DNA of 64,000 nucleotides. It comes from Verticillium longisporum (Eukaryota > Ascomycota > Sordariomycetes > Glomerellales > Plectosphaerellaceae). How positions within the stretch are numbered: the stretch's first letter is position 1; the number at the start of each line of letters is the position of its first letter. The DNA is taken from the NCBI GenBank assembly GCA_019188255.1, contig JAETXT010000011.1:3410001-3474000 (forward strand). Reading direction: 5' to 3'. A program made the position numbers and the translations under genes. The notes beneath the pieces were generated by a model that had not been told where the DNA came from, ran no database searches, and was given only the letters and a program-made list of their open reading frames with translations. Shown here one piece after another: positions 23,899 to 35,003 of the stretch.

Positions 23899-26800
23899 AT
23901 GGCGCCGACACATCCCTCCCTACCGCCCATCTCGACGGCCCTTTCTCCTACCACTGCCAGTCCTAACTCTGCCCAACCCACCCCTACGCCCACCGACGAG
24001 GACCCCAAGAAGCGCGTGGCCAGGAAGCTTCGAAGAAAACGTCGCAACGAAACCTACGCCATGGACCTGCCAGAAAGGCTAAAGGGCGGAAATGACAGTG
24101 AAAACGAAGAAGACCTGATGCCTGCCGGTAACACCCAAAATGGACCTCCCATGTTCATGAACATGAATCAGAGCATCTTTGGTCTCATTGCCGCTGCCGG
24201 TTCGCGAGTCGACTTTCACGATCGGTTCGAGGGCCAATCGAGTGACGACGACGACGAGTCGGGCCACCAGACGGCAAAGCATGACAAGCACAAATCCACT
24301 TCGCCGAGACCAGAATCTAATCTCTCCAAAACGACCGTCATGGGCAAAGCGACTAAGGAACGCCGTCATCGTCGGTCCGGCTCGGCAGGCAATGTTATTG
24401 CCCGCTCTCTTCAGGCTCTGCCTCGCCTAGGGAAGCGGAGGTCCAAGAAAGAATCGTCAAAGCTGGAGCCCCCGTCCGAAGACGCAAGCGAGTCCTCCGT
24501 GCCGCAATCCTCACTGCACGAGTCGGCTGAGGAAGACCAGGATCAGTATAAACTCGTACCCGTCATGAGCCGCATGCTCGAGGCCCGGGCGGATGTGGCT
24601 TCGCGGCCGAGTTTCGACCTCGACCGCCTGACAAGTGAGCAGTCTCGCCGTGACTCGAGCGACTTAGGACCGAGCCCTTTGGCGCTGCGGTTAGCCGAGA
24701 TATTCGAGTTCACCAAGCCGGAGGAAGTCATTGAGGGTATGTTGGGCCCCGTCTGCTTTTCTTTCTTGGCCATGTTCAGGGAGCTTACTCGTCCCAGAAT
24801 ACCCATGCTGGCTCCTCCAGAGTGTACTCCTGCAAGGTTATATGTATATCACAGCCAGGCATATCTGTTTCTATGCATATCTTCCTAAGAAAGCCGTATG
24901 TCTCTTCCCTGCCTCATTCGCATATCATACACTAACAAACACAGCACGAGGTTGTCAAGTCGGGCTACCTCTCCAAATCCGGCAAACGCAACCCCAAGTA
25001 CAACCGCTACTGGTTCCGCATGAAGGGTGACGTTCTTACCTACTACCGCGACCCCTCCAACGTCTACTTTCCCAGCGGTCAGATCGATCTACGCTATGGC
25101 ATCTCTGCGAGCATCACCGACAAGGATAAGGCCGGCCTGCACTTTTCAGTGACGACGAGCCACCGCACATATCATTTCCGGGCTGACAGTGCGCCGAGCG
25201 CAAAGGAATGGGTTAAGAGCCTGCAGCGCGTCATATTTCGATCCCACAATGACGGTGACAGCGTCAAGATTTCCATGCCCATCGAGAATGTTATCGACAT
25301 TGAAGACAGTCAGATGTTGCAGTTTGCCGACACCTGCAAGATTCGCGTCATCGACAATGACGAAACATACGCTATTGACGAGTACTTCTTCTCATTTTTC
25401 AGCTTTGGCAAGGAAGCCATCAACGTGTTGAAAATCATGTTTGAGGGTGCGTCGGCCGAGACGAAGGATCCCGCAGATTTACCTAAGGGCGCCTCTGCGC
25501 GGACGTCGATTGCCGCAAACCGACGCAGTATAGGCCCTGATAAGATTGGCATTGCCAGACTGCCCGAAAATGTCAAGGCTACGTTGTCGCCCATGTCGCC
25601 GACAAGTCCTCTCGGACCGAGTCCTCGACCCAGCGCCGATGTGGCCAGACCCAGCATGGATGCTTTCAGGGTCTTTGGTCGCAAAAGTCTTGACTTGTCG
25701 AGCGTCACTCGTGATGCCTCTCCGCGACGCAGCTTCAGCGGCAGCCGCTCGCACAGCCGAAACCGACTGGAGGATTCACGCAACACGGTCGACAAGAACG
25801 AGTCATCCGATTCATACGTCCAGTCATCGATGGAGGATCCTAGCTTCTCTGCCATGGCGGCCTCATCTAATGAAGATGCCTCAGCTAGTCAGATACTCCA
25901 TCGTAGTGACGTTTTCCAAAGCCCGACTATGCGCCGCTCGGGATCGCGTACACGACAATCGTCTAAGAAGACGGTCCAAGGAACTCAATCACCTCCTGCT
26001 CTTGCAACATATTCTGGCCAACACGCTGCCACAACAGGCTCTATAGCCGATGATCCCAACAGAGGCCCCTCCCTACAGAGCATCACGAAGATGGGCGCCT
26101 ATCCCCTGCAGCGGGTCGGTGCCTTTGCCGAGTACCTTAACAGTTCAAGCCGCCGCATGAGCTCTATGTTGGCGACCGAATCCATGGGCTACGTTGAAAA
26201 GGTGTCTGGTATGTGGAAGGGCAACCGGAAGCACTACGATGCGCCGCCCGAAACGCGTACGGATGACGAGGATTTGTACGAGGATTCGGAGGGGAGGGTC
26301 CAATTATCGACAGAGCGGTTCCGCGCGCACTTCGCGCTGCCTGGGACTGAGAAGCTGCAGGTGACATACTATGGCTTCCTGTTCCAGGTGTTACCGCTCT
26401 ACGGCAAGATTTACATCAGCGACCGTTTCCTGTGTTTCCGCAGCCTCCTCCCTGGAACACGAACCAAGCTCATTCTCCCTCTTAAGGATATCGAGAATGT
26501 CGATAAGGAGAAGGGATTCCGATTTGGCTACTCTGGATTGGTTTTAGTCATCCGCGGTCATGAGGAGGTATTTTTCGAATTCAGCCAGCGCGACGCGCGC
26601 GAGGATTGCTTCGGCCATCTCCTGAAGAGTGTCGAGCGGTCGCGCTTCCTGCATAACTCTGGCATGCTCAACCAGGAGGACAAGGAGGAAGCCGAGTATG
26701 CGCTGGTTGAGAGGGCAGCCCTCAAGGAGGCTCGGCAGGACGAGTTCCACGATCACGAGGTCAAGCTGCCCGAGCAGACATCCTGCCTCAGCGACGCTCC

Positions 26801-28496
26801 GACGATTCTTTTCGATGACCCCAAGGCATCTTTCCTCAACTTCAAGCCCGCACAGTCGCTCAAGGTCACCTGCCTGACTATTGGTTCGCGGGGTGACGTG
26901 CAGCCATACATTGCTTTGTGCAAGGGGCTCATCGCCGAGGGTCACAGGCCGCGCATCGCAACACATGCCGAGTTCCAGCCGTGGATCGAGAGTCACGGGA
27001 TCGAGTTTGCTAAGGTCGAAGGCGATCCCGGTGAGCTCATGCGGCTGTGTATTGAGAATGGCACTTTCACCTTTTCTTTCATTCGCGAAGCCAACTCAAT
27101 GTTCCGTGGCTGGCTGGACGAACTTCTGGTTTCAGCTTGGGAGGCATGCCAGGGATCGGACCTGCTGATTGAGAGCCCGAGTGCCATGGCGGGCATTCAC
27201 GTTGCCGAAGCCCTTGGCATCCCATATTTCCGAGCCTTCACAATGCCGTGGACGCGGACGCGAGCGTACCCACACGCCTTTGTTGTGCCCGAGTCGAAAT
27301 TGGGCGGTGCCTACAACTACATGACGTACATCATGTTCGACAATATCTTCTGGAAGGCGACGGCAGGACAGGTCAACCGCTGGAGGAACAAGACGCTCAA
27401 GCTGCCAAACACAAACCTCGAGAAGATGCAGCCGAACAAGGTTCCGTTCTTGTACAACTTTTCGCCCTCGGTCGTGGCGCCGCCGCTCGACTTTTCCGAC
27501 TGGATTCGCGTTACAGGATACTGGTTCCTGGACGAAGCGACCAAGTGGAAACCGCCCAAGGAGCTGACGGACTTTATTGCGCAGGCGCGCGCCGACGAGA
27601 AGAAGCTCGTCTACGTTGGATTTGGCTCCATTATTGTCACCGACACAGCCAAGATGACGCAGGAGGTCATTGATGCTGTGCTCAAGGCCGACGTGCGCTG
27701 CATCCTTTCCAAGGGCTGGTCAGACCGCGTGGCAAGCAGCGGTGATGCCGGCACTGATGATGCTGCTGCGGCATCCAAGCGCGAGGAGCCGGTCATGCCA
27801 CCCGAAATTCACGTCATCAAGAGCGCGCCGCACGACTGGTTGTTCTCACAGATTGACGCCGCGGCGCACCATGGCGGCAGCGGCACCACGGGCGCGAGTC
27901 TACGAGCAGGCATCCCGACAATTATCCGTCCGTTCTTTGGCGACCAGTTCTTCTTCGGTAACCGGGTTGAGGACATTGGGGTTGGTATCTGTCTGAAGAA
28001 GTGGGGAGCCACCAGCTTCGCGCGTGCTCTATGGGAGGCGACGCACAACGAGCGCATGATCATAAAGGCGCGCGTGCTGGGCGAGCAAATTCGCAAGGTA
28101 CGTTTTGATAAGTCACGTCAAGTCTGAGTCAATGAGTACTAACACTTGCAGGAAAACGGTGTCGAGAGCGCCATCCAGTGCATTTACCGCGATATGGAGT
28201 ACGCCACAAGCCTCGTCAAGCGCAAGGGCGACAAGAATCGCAAAGGAGCCCAAGGCCAGCAGGCTGACGCGAGGACGGGCTCGGACCCCGATGCAGATGC
28301 TGATGAGGAGGAAGAGAGTTGGACCTTTATCGGCGGTGACGAGCCGGACCCGGACGTCGTCACACAGCGGCTTTCGGCAATGCATGCATCTGCCAGCGGC
28401 GGGCATGTCCCCGGCATGGGAACCCTGAGAGCCGATAGCAAGAGTCTAGGCAGCAAGGTGCTGGGCAGTAGCCCCGGATCGCAGGTTGCTGCTTAG
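23899..28496 (+). CDS. ATG26: UDP-glucose:sterol 3-beta-glucosyltransferase Atg26
   Basis: Transfers glucose from UDP-glucose to ergosterol; needed for pexophagy in some fungi, including appressorial invasion in Colletotrichum. Exons 23899-24736, 24798-24895, 24945-28097 and 28152-28496 give 1477 aa. Order: basic disordered N-terminus ([18 protein letters not shown] is a typical block); first GRAM domain from about residue 270 ([22 protein letters not shown] split by intron 1); PH domain about 313-410 ([21 protein letters not shown]); Ser-rich linker; second GRAM about 765-830 ([18 protein letters not shown]); glycosyltransferase from about 950 ([19 protein letters not shown]) with the nucleotide-sugar signature [15 protein letters not shown] near 1287. 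GRAM and PH direct it to phosphoinositide membranes. Full length with no breaks. Confidence 0.96.
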
Positions 28497-29084
28497 CGAG
28501 CCGATTCGTGGGAGCCTATGTGAGGAGGCACATGACGACGGTCTGGGACACGCCAGCCTGATATGGATGTTTGTTCTCATAAATTTGGCTAGGCGTTTGG
28601 GTTACGAGGCTTGTTTGTGATGCCCCGATCACGACAGTCATGACGAAACTGATAGAGGTATTGCTAATAATATGATTACATGGAGACATGCGTGGTGGCT
28701 GTGGTGTTTGCGTAGAGAATACGAACACGGATCCCGCAGGGGCCGAAGCCCGGAGTCGCAGTTGGGTGCCGGGCTTGGCCGGGTCTGTGGTGACTTTAGC
28801 TTCAGCCTAAGGCGCGGGATCTTGGTGACTGAGGTTCGCGCTGCGGACACTTGTAAAGTCGCCGTACCATTAATCAAGAGGAGGTCGAGGGTTCCCCAGA
28901 CCTGTTCGAGCCGGCGCTTCTTTGCCCCTTTGCTATCGTGTTCAACCTACACACAGAAGCAGACGCAGGCAGACGCAGGCAGACGCAGTTGCCCCTTTTA
29001 CTCTTTCGCATTCCCCCGTCAACTGTCTCTCCTTTGATCTCCATTCAAGTGGACAGTTTCTCATGTTCTTGACTTCCCAACGTC
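28497..29084. other. intergenic between ATG26 and P450
   Basis: Contains the ATG26 3' region and P450 promoter; a short tandem repeat lies at about 28961-28989. No gene seen. Confidence 0.45.
28961..28989. repeat. 10-bp tandem repeat, about three copies
   Basis: The unit GCAGACGCAG/AGACGCAGGC repeats about three times in a row, about 100 bases before the P450 start. Probably a simple replication-slippage repeat; any promoter role is unknown. Confidence 0.75.
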
Positions 29085-30862
29085 ATGTCATCTCGTTCCA
29101 ACGTCCCCGGTCCGTTCTGGGCCAAGATGACGGATCTCTGGATGGCGAGATTCGACCTCAAAGGTAAGCTGTCCCTGCAAGCTAACCCCTTGTCCTGCAT
29201 ACTGCGGGCATCTCTGCTCCTCCCTAGCCAGCATTGACGAGTGAGAAGGCAAACGAACCGCGATGATTCATTCACTACACCAGCAATACGGACCAGCGGT
29301 GCAGATCGGTCCCAACACATTCTGCTTCGCATCACCGCGCGCAGTGAGGGATATCTATAACCACAAGCCCCGGCTCGATCGGCCTCGCGGCGACGCAATG
29401 TTTATGGAACAGTTTGGGCGAGAGAACCTAGTCAGCACGCGGTCCGGGGACCTGCATTTTCGGCGGAGGAGGGCCGTCGCCGCGGGGTATTCCGTGCCTG
29501 TCGTGGGGGACTGCTGTGCAAGAGATGCTTCGCGAGCTTGTTGATAGGTTCATGAGCAATTTGGAGGCGGAGAGGACGGCAGCGGGCAGTCGTGGGGTTG
29601 ATGCGTGGCCACAGTTGCGGTGGTTGGCTGCGGATATCATGTCGAGAATCTCATTCGGTGATGCTGGTGGGTTAGACTTGCTGGGGGATAAGGAGGGCCA
29701 GAGGGAGAGCATGTCGTATTATTTGAGTACGAGCCAGGTAGAGGAGGAGATTTCTTCGTTGAGGGTTCTGATGATGGCGTGGTTCCCTCGTGAGTAGTTC
29801 CTTGCCTGCTTCGGCGCTCATTGCTCACCTCGACAGGCATGAGCAAAGTGCTGGAGGGGATGTTCCCTTCTTGGTTCATTACCATGACGGATACCCAGAG
29901 ATGGGCTCTCGAGGCCACGCCAAAGGCTTTGAAACTTGACGTGGAGAGCACAGATGGCGAGCACATACCGGTGGCGTTGCAGCTCGCGAGACACCAAAAG
30001 GCAAATGGCAGCTCAGAGGCCGTGTCTGATGAAAAGTACATTGCAGGCGAAGCCCTGGATCACTGGCTGGCCGGTACGCACCATCCCCTCTTGCATCTTG
30101 CGTCCGCTTACAAACAGCTTGTAGGCTCCTCCACGGACCCGGACGCACTCTCCTGGTTGCTTTACGAGCTGTCGCGCCCCAAAAACGCCCTTCGTCAACA
30201 GCGCCTTCAGCAAGAGCTTCGCGCGGCCAGTATCACGCCGGAATCCCGGCCTGATATCCACGATCTCACCAAGCTTACCTACCTAGACTGCGTGCTCCGC
30301 GAAACCCTTCGACGGCATCCACCGATTCCTGCTTCCCTGACTCGGGAGGCTCCAAGTGGCGGCATGACAATTGATGGGCACTTTATCCCAGGCGGAGTCA
30401 GTGGTCTAGCTTCCAAGATTGTGATGGTTCGCCAAGTTGACCAACATATGGGCACGAGTCTCGGTACAGTCAGTCAGCCTCCACATGGATCCCGACGTGT
30501 TCCATGAGCCCAATGACTGGACTCCCGAACGATGGGATATTCCAAGGGCCAGTCCACAATTCAAGGAGATGCAGAAGAGTTTCTGGCCATTCGGAAGTGG
30601 CCCAAGGATGTGTATCGGCATGCAGTGAGTCTCGTAGTCCTTGACGGGGTACTAATCTGCTAACGGGTACAGCCTTGCCTGGGCTGAGATGCGTTTGGTC
30701 GCCGCCAATGTCTTCAGCACATACAAGACACGGCTCGGAGAGCAGTACTACACGGAAAAGGCCCATGGCACGCGGGCTTTGAGGGAGCTGGATGAAAGTT
30801 TCAATGGGGATTTGTTTCCCGAAGCGGCTTTCGAGCCCATCATCTTCGAGAGAGTCGAGTGA
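29085..30862 (+). CDS. cytochrome P450 with one frame break
   Basis: Heme monooxygenase fold of a Pezizomycotina P450. Exons 29085-29163, 29249-29789, 29837-30073, 30125-30400, 30459-30624 and 30673-30862 total 1489 nt, one base more than 496 codons. The frame breaks in exon 2 near 29500, where GTGGGGGACTG has five G; four would restore YSVPVV.. to ..VQEMLRELVDRF. Visible motifs: KGKRTAMIHSLHQQYGP, I-helix AGSSTDPDALSWLLYEL (intact only after removing the 30074-30124 intron), ExxR in RETLRRHPP, PERW, and the heme loop FGSGPRMCIG. The N-terminus starts at PGPFWAK with no membrane anchor, so an upstream exon may be missing or the enzyme is soluble. The intron at 30401-30458 has a weak donor. 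Substrate unknown. Either a recent pseudogene or a homopolymer error. Confidence 0.85.
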
Positions 30863-31243
30863 ATGGCATGCCATGGCAGTAGGCGTTCAGCCTCGGATGA
30901 CCGTCATGGTCAAAGACGAGATAGAAACACGAAAGAATGTAAGATAGTGGGGGTTTGTTTTGTGGCAGACGGCTATTACCCGATGACGCTCATCTCCACT
31001 CGGTAAGAATTCTACAGTGATTCCTTACAATCATGATGGTGCCAGTAAAGTGCGACTACTTCCTCCCTTGTCGAGAAAAAGGTCTCTCTCCCACTTGCCA
31101 CCAACTGATGAAGTCAGCGCGAAGCTTCTTGAACCAGATCGCGGTACGGCTAAAAGACCTCTTGGTCCTTGGCTCTCATTACGACCAGTATCTCATCTCC
31201 ATAAAGCATGCATATCCTCCCATAGTTCATCGACGAAGGGCCC
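30863..31243. other. convergent 3' intergenic
   Basis: Shared downstream region of the P450 (plus) and NYN gene (minus). Nothing beyond probable polyadenylation sequence is visible. Confidence 0.45.
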
Positions 31244-32086
31244 TCAAGAGCCTTGACCGAGTGCGCCGAAACGCCGCTGCCGCTTGTCCCTAGCGTAGAT
31301 GACCATTGGCTTTCCGGCACCTGGACTCCGTCTGTCGATGTAAAACAACTCGGTCGCAATGACGAGTTCGCTAAGCTTGGTGAAGCCGTACGTTCGCGGA
31401 TCAAAGTCGGGATGCTGCTTCGTGATGAGACCGCCAACTTTGGCTAGGTTGGCCCACCCTTCTTCGTCTGAAGCTGCCTCTATGGCCATGCGTAACTGCT
31501 TTGCCAGTTGGGCCTCGTTCTTCAAGGACGGCACTGCTTGTGACGATCGCTGGGCCAGAACAGCATTGCTGTTGCTCGCCTTGGCTGTCGGCACTGTAGC
31601 TACCGCTGGCAATGACGGCTGCCCGGCCACGAGCTGCTCGTCATTGTAGAGAATGTTCTCAAAGTGAGTGAACTTGTCGCACGCTGCGACAAATGGCTTG
31701 GGCGTCTTGCGCTCACCGAAGCCGTACACGACCAGGCCCGACTCGCGAATGCGGGCCGCCAAACGGGTGAAATCGCTGTCACTCGATGCCAAGCAGAAGC
31801 CGTCGAAGCGGTTCGTGTACAGCAGGTCCATGGCGTCGATGATCATGGCCGAGTCGGTCGCGTTTTTGCCCGACGTGTACGCGAATTGTTGGACGGGCTG
31901 GATCGACTGCGTGAGCAGCTGCTCCTTCCAGCTTCGGAGACTGTTGCCAGTCCAGTCGCCGTAGGCTCGTCGGGCGAACGCCGTGCCGAACTTGGCGACT
32001 TCGGCGAGAAGCGGCGCCGCCATGGCCGGGGAGACATTGTCGGCATCAATAAGGACCGCGAGTTTGACAGTCGTCTCAACGGCCAT
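31244..32086 (-). CDS. NYN (LabA-like) nuclease-fold plus LOTUS/OST-HTH protein
   Basis: Intronless, 280 aa. Residues 8-150 form a PIN-like NYN domain with the acidic signature in order: VLIDADN, TDSAMIIDAMDLLY and CLASSDSDFTRLAARIRE, the spacing seen in LabA/DUF88 metal-dependent RNases. Residues about 205-275 (QLAKQLRMAIEAASDEEGW... LITKQHPDFDPRTYGFTKLSELV) form an OST-HTH/LOTUS RNA-binding domain. The combination suggests an RNA-processing or decay enzyme. It is the common bacterial NYN-LOTUS architecture, so bacterial origin of the family is plausible, although it is established in fungi. Start at the first ATG of the conserved frame (MAVETTVKLAVLIDADN). Confidence 0.88.
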   Translation of the reverse strand: MAVETTVKLAVLIDADNVSPAMAAPLLAEVAKFGTAFARRAYGDWTGNSLRSWKEQLLTQSIQPVQQFAYTSGKNATDSAMIIDAMDLLYTNRFDGFCLASSDSDFTRLAARIRESGLVVYGFGERKTPKPFVAACDKFTHFENILYNDEQLVAGQPSLPAVATVPTAKASNSNAVLAQRSSQAVPSLKNEAQLAKQLRMAIEAASDEEGWANLAKVGGLITKQHPDFDPRTYGFTKLSELVIATELFYIDRRSPGAGKPMVIYARDKRQRRFGALGQGS

Positions 32087-33464
32087 GCTGCGGGCTCTAT
32101 ATTTTGAAAGCGACAGGTAATGATGTAAGTTGATCGTGTTGATCGTTTGTTTGACTGCTGACGACGATGCAAGCTGTTAATTAGGTCATGTGTTAGGCGC
32201 CCGTCAAGCGGATCCCAACGGCACACAGCGGTAGAATGATTAATCCATCGGTGAGACGCGCGGATGTGGAACCTGATTGAAAAGTGCCTGAATGAGTGTC
32301 AGGCGTGCTGATATGAATTTGCAACATAATTGTTTTCGTTTCGCTCCAAGTTTCAGGGTGCTGCCGCCATCGTCAATTGAGGCAATTAAGGCATGCTCTG
32401 GATGGTGGCACTTTCGTGACCGCGAAGCTAGGGCGGGACGCATGTCGCATGCCTTGCCTGGCTCATAGCTGGCTTGATGTTTCTTATAGTGCTTCTTATC
32501 GAGTGCCGCAACCTTATCATTATCGTTGGGGCTCGTCATGGTTCTATGCGGTCGACAACTATGCGGAAATCGATGTACAGCTCGGGCACGATGAAAAGCC
32601 CTGAAGACTGACGCGCGAGATCATTGACGTCTGTCACCCAAGTCACCAATACTGTTGGCATGTGTGTTCGTACGAAGTCAGCTTATCTTCTAACATCAAG
32701 ACGAGTAGTTAGACGCGAGGGAACGAATGAAAAGGGGTGGCAGTCGGCTCCAGCGTTCCTATCATTCGTTGTCATTCGTCTGGTGACAAAGTCCTGGTTG
32801 AATAGTCTGATGGATGCTGTTCATGTGAGAATGAATACATCTGTGTACGCGTTGGTCGTCAGAAGTTCTCGCTCTTGCCGAGACATCCTCATTGAGAACC
32901 AGAGGCCGAATGCCTGGCTGTCCTCCATAACACGAATGGAAATCGAGCATGTGACCGCCTAAAACCACATAATCGCACCCATCGTGACCGTCGTCCCTCG
33001 TTTTCCGTCGCTTGATTTTCAAGGAAATAGCTTCCGCCTCGCCCACCGTATGCCATACATCGTTCTTGCCAGGGGCCGTGGCCGAGAATGGTATCCAGTA
33101 TTGTCTCGAAGCGTCAATTGATTGTTTCCAGTTCGGTGCCCTTCCCACACATTGCTAGTATTTTGTAGGTTTTTTTGTAAGCTCGTCTTCGTTCAAATTT
33201 GGTCGACCGTCACCATCTGCTAATGTCAGCTTCTCGATATCCAATACCCCAAGGCGACATGAAGACGCCCCAAGAACAAACAACCCCGTAGTTTGAACGA
33301 TGTCCATTCTCCGTACTACCATATGTACACGGCTCGCTGCGTATTCCAACGCATTGAAGCACAGTCTCTGATCTTGTCGCCCCTTCTTCAACGGCTTCGT
33401 GCCCGTTATGGCTTCTCTTCTTTCATATTCCCCAACAGTCTCCTGTCCCGATCCGGCCTCCCGT
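32087..33464. other. intergenic upstream of NYN gene
   Basis: About 1.4 kb with no convincing frame; the largest (minus 32762-33148) has no motif and begins without a good start. Nothing else recognised. Confidence 0.45.
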
Positions 33465-34145
33465 CTATTTCGTCTTCTCCGGCGCAACAGCGAACGTGGG
33501 TCGGACAAACCTGCACCTCGTTAGCACACAGCCCTCTACAGCCAGCCGGTCAGTCAGTCCTACCTGTCCGTGTGGTACACGCGCGTGTTCTCGCCCAGCA
33601 GCTCCTTCTCGCGCGCCTGGTCGGCGTACCATCGGCGGATCTGGTCACGGTCTTCCTCGGCCTGGAGGAGAGGAATGAGGTGGATGCGCGCCCACATCTT
33701 CTCACGGGCGAGCTCGCTGGCATGGTGGTTAGCCTTTTGTTCGAGGGAGGATTGGTCAACGGCTCCAAGCTACGCAGCCGAGGCGAGACGAGACAAGCAG
33801 GGGGGGGGAACGAGGACGTACTTGGCCTCGCGGATACCCTTGATCAGCTTGTACCAGCCGTAGCCCATGACGGCGCCCATTCCGAGGAGGAGGATTCCAG
33901 GGCGGAAGCCGCGGGCGGGGAGGTTGCGCTAGGAGAAGCGTTAGCCGGCGTTGCTCGGGGAGAAGTCTGTATGGGCGTCTGGGGCCTGATGCGGAGTCTC
34001 GTTGGAGTTCATCGGTGTTTAAAAGGCATTGACGCCTGTATTGAGCCCAATTGGCCTCGCTGTCGGCCACGACGGGATCGGTCGGTAAACCCACCTTGTA
34101 CTGAACGGCATTGTAGCCGCCCACGGGCGGCATGTCCTGGGGCAT
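33465..34145 (-). CDS. complex I subunit NDUFA13/GRIM-19 (B16.6) homologue
   Basis: Accessory subunit of mitochondrial NADH:ubiquinone oxidoreductase, inner membrane. Minus-strand exons 34145-34095, 33928-33822, 33716-33564 and 33510-33465 give 118 aa with matching phases. Sequence features: MPQDMPPVGGYNAVQYK, a single membrane helix (GFRPGILLLGMGAVMGYGWYK), then the conserved amphipathic region NELAREKMWARIHLIPLLQ and AEEDRDQIRRWYADQAREKE, YHTDR, and a last 15-codon exon FVRPTFAVAPEKTK. A stop lies immediately after YHTDR if the last intron is retained; the acceptor with a GCTAAC branch point supports splicing. Length and motifs fit the family. Confidence 0.92.
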
Positions 34146-35003
34146 GGTGGCGGTATGTCGCTGTCGCGCGTCTCTCGGTATTCGGTCGGTCTTCGGGTGT
34201 CAGGGTCGCCGCGGTCGATGCAGCGCAGTCGGAGCAGGCAATTGGCGTGGAGGGGAGGTCGTGACACGATTGTAGTGGTCGATGATGGAGGTTGAGCTTG
34301 CTCTAAGGTTGTTTTCGGGATTACATAAGGAAGATGCTGATTGGATGTACACTGTGTCGGATCCACATCAGATGTCCACCTCCCTCACCGAGGCTCGCCG
34401 GCTCACCGAATCGGACTCAACGAGGGGTAGCTCCCAGCTTTTCCGCGATTTGAATGGATCATCGTCAGAGGTAACTAGAGGAAGCGACTTCGGGACTAAC
34501 AAGTATGCAGGCACAAGAATGCAATAATTGTCTTGAGAACTGCTAGAAGTTCATTCCCATCCCACGCCAATATGGCGCTCTGTTGTATCTAGTTGAGCGA
34601 CTCAAATGCACCTACTCGACAGATCCTTGAGTAATGGATCGAGAACGTCATTGTACACAAACACACATATTCATGATCCCACCGTCCTTCACTCACATCA
34701 CATAACAAGGAAGTCATTCGAGCAATACACATACCATGTGGTACTTCAATCATACATCTACACTTGCACGCTTCTAACACCAAATCAACAAGTATCAACG
34801 CCCCCAGGAAGCCAAGCCCAGTCAAACACCTGCGCCGCGCCGTGTGTTCCCCCTTTGCCATGCCTGCCTGCAACGCGAGATGGGGTATAAAAAAGAAACT
34901 GATTCCATTGTCCAATCGCACTTGCACCAGCGCGTGGCCGCGTGCCTCGTGTCTCGTGTCCCGCCTCGCCTCCTTCCCCTCAACAGACGGCCAACGGCGT
35001 CCT
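34146..35003. other. intergenic between FCP1 3' end and GRIM-19 start
   Basis: Contains the GRIM-19 promoter and the FCP1 downstream region. The FCP1 middle frame stays open here down to 34589, but only because of the second frame break; that stretch has no family sequence. No gene. Confidence 0.5.

Noticed and set aside
29491..29519. Short intron explaining the P450 frame jump
   Set aside because: GT to AG spacing is only 29 bases, below any known fungal intron size.
34589..35003. Extension of the FCP1 middle frame beyond the real tail
   Set aside because: The translation loses family similarity after the A4 run, while the adjacent frame carries the conserved FCP1 C-terminus and stop.
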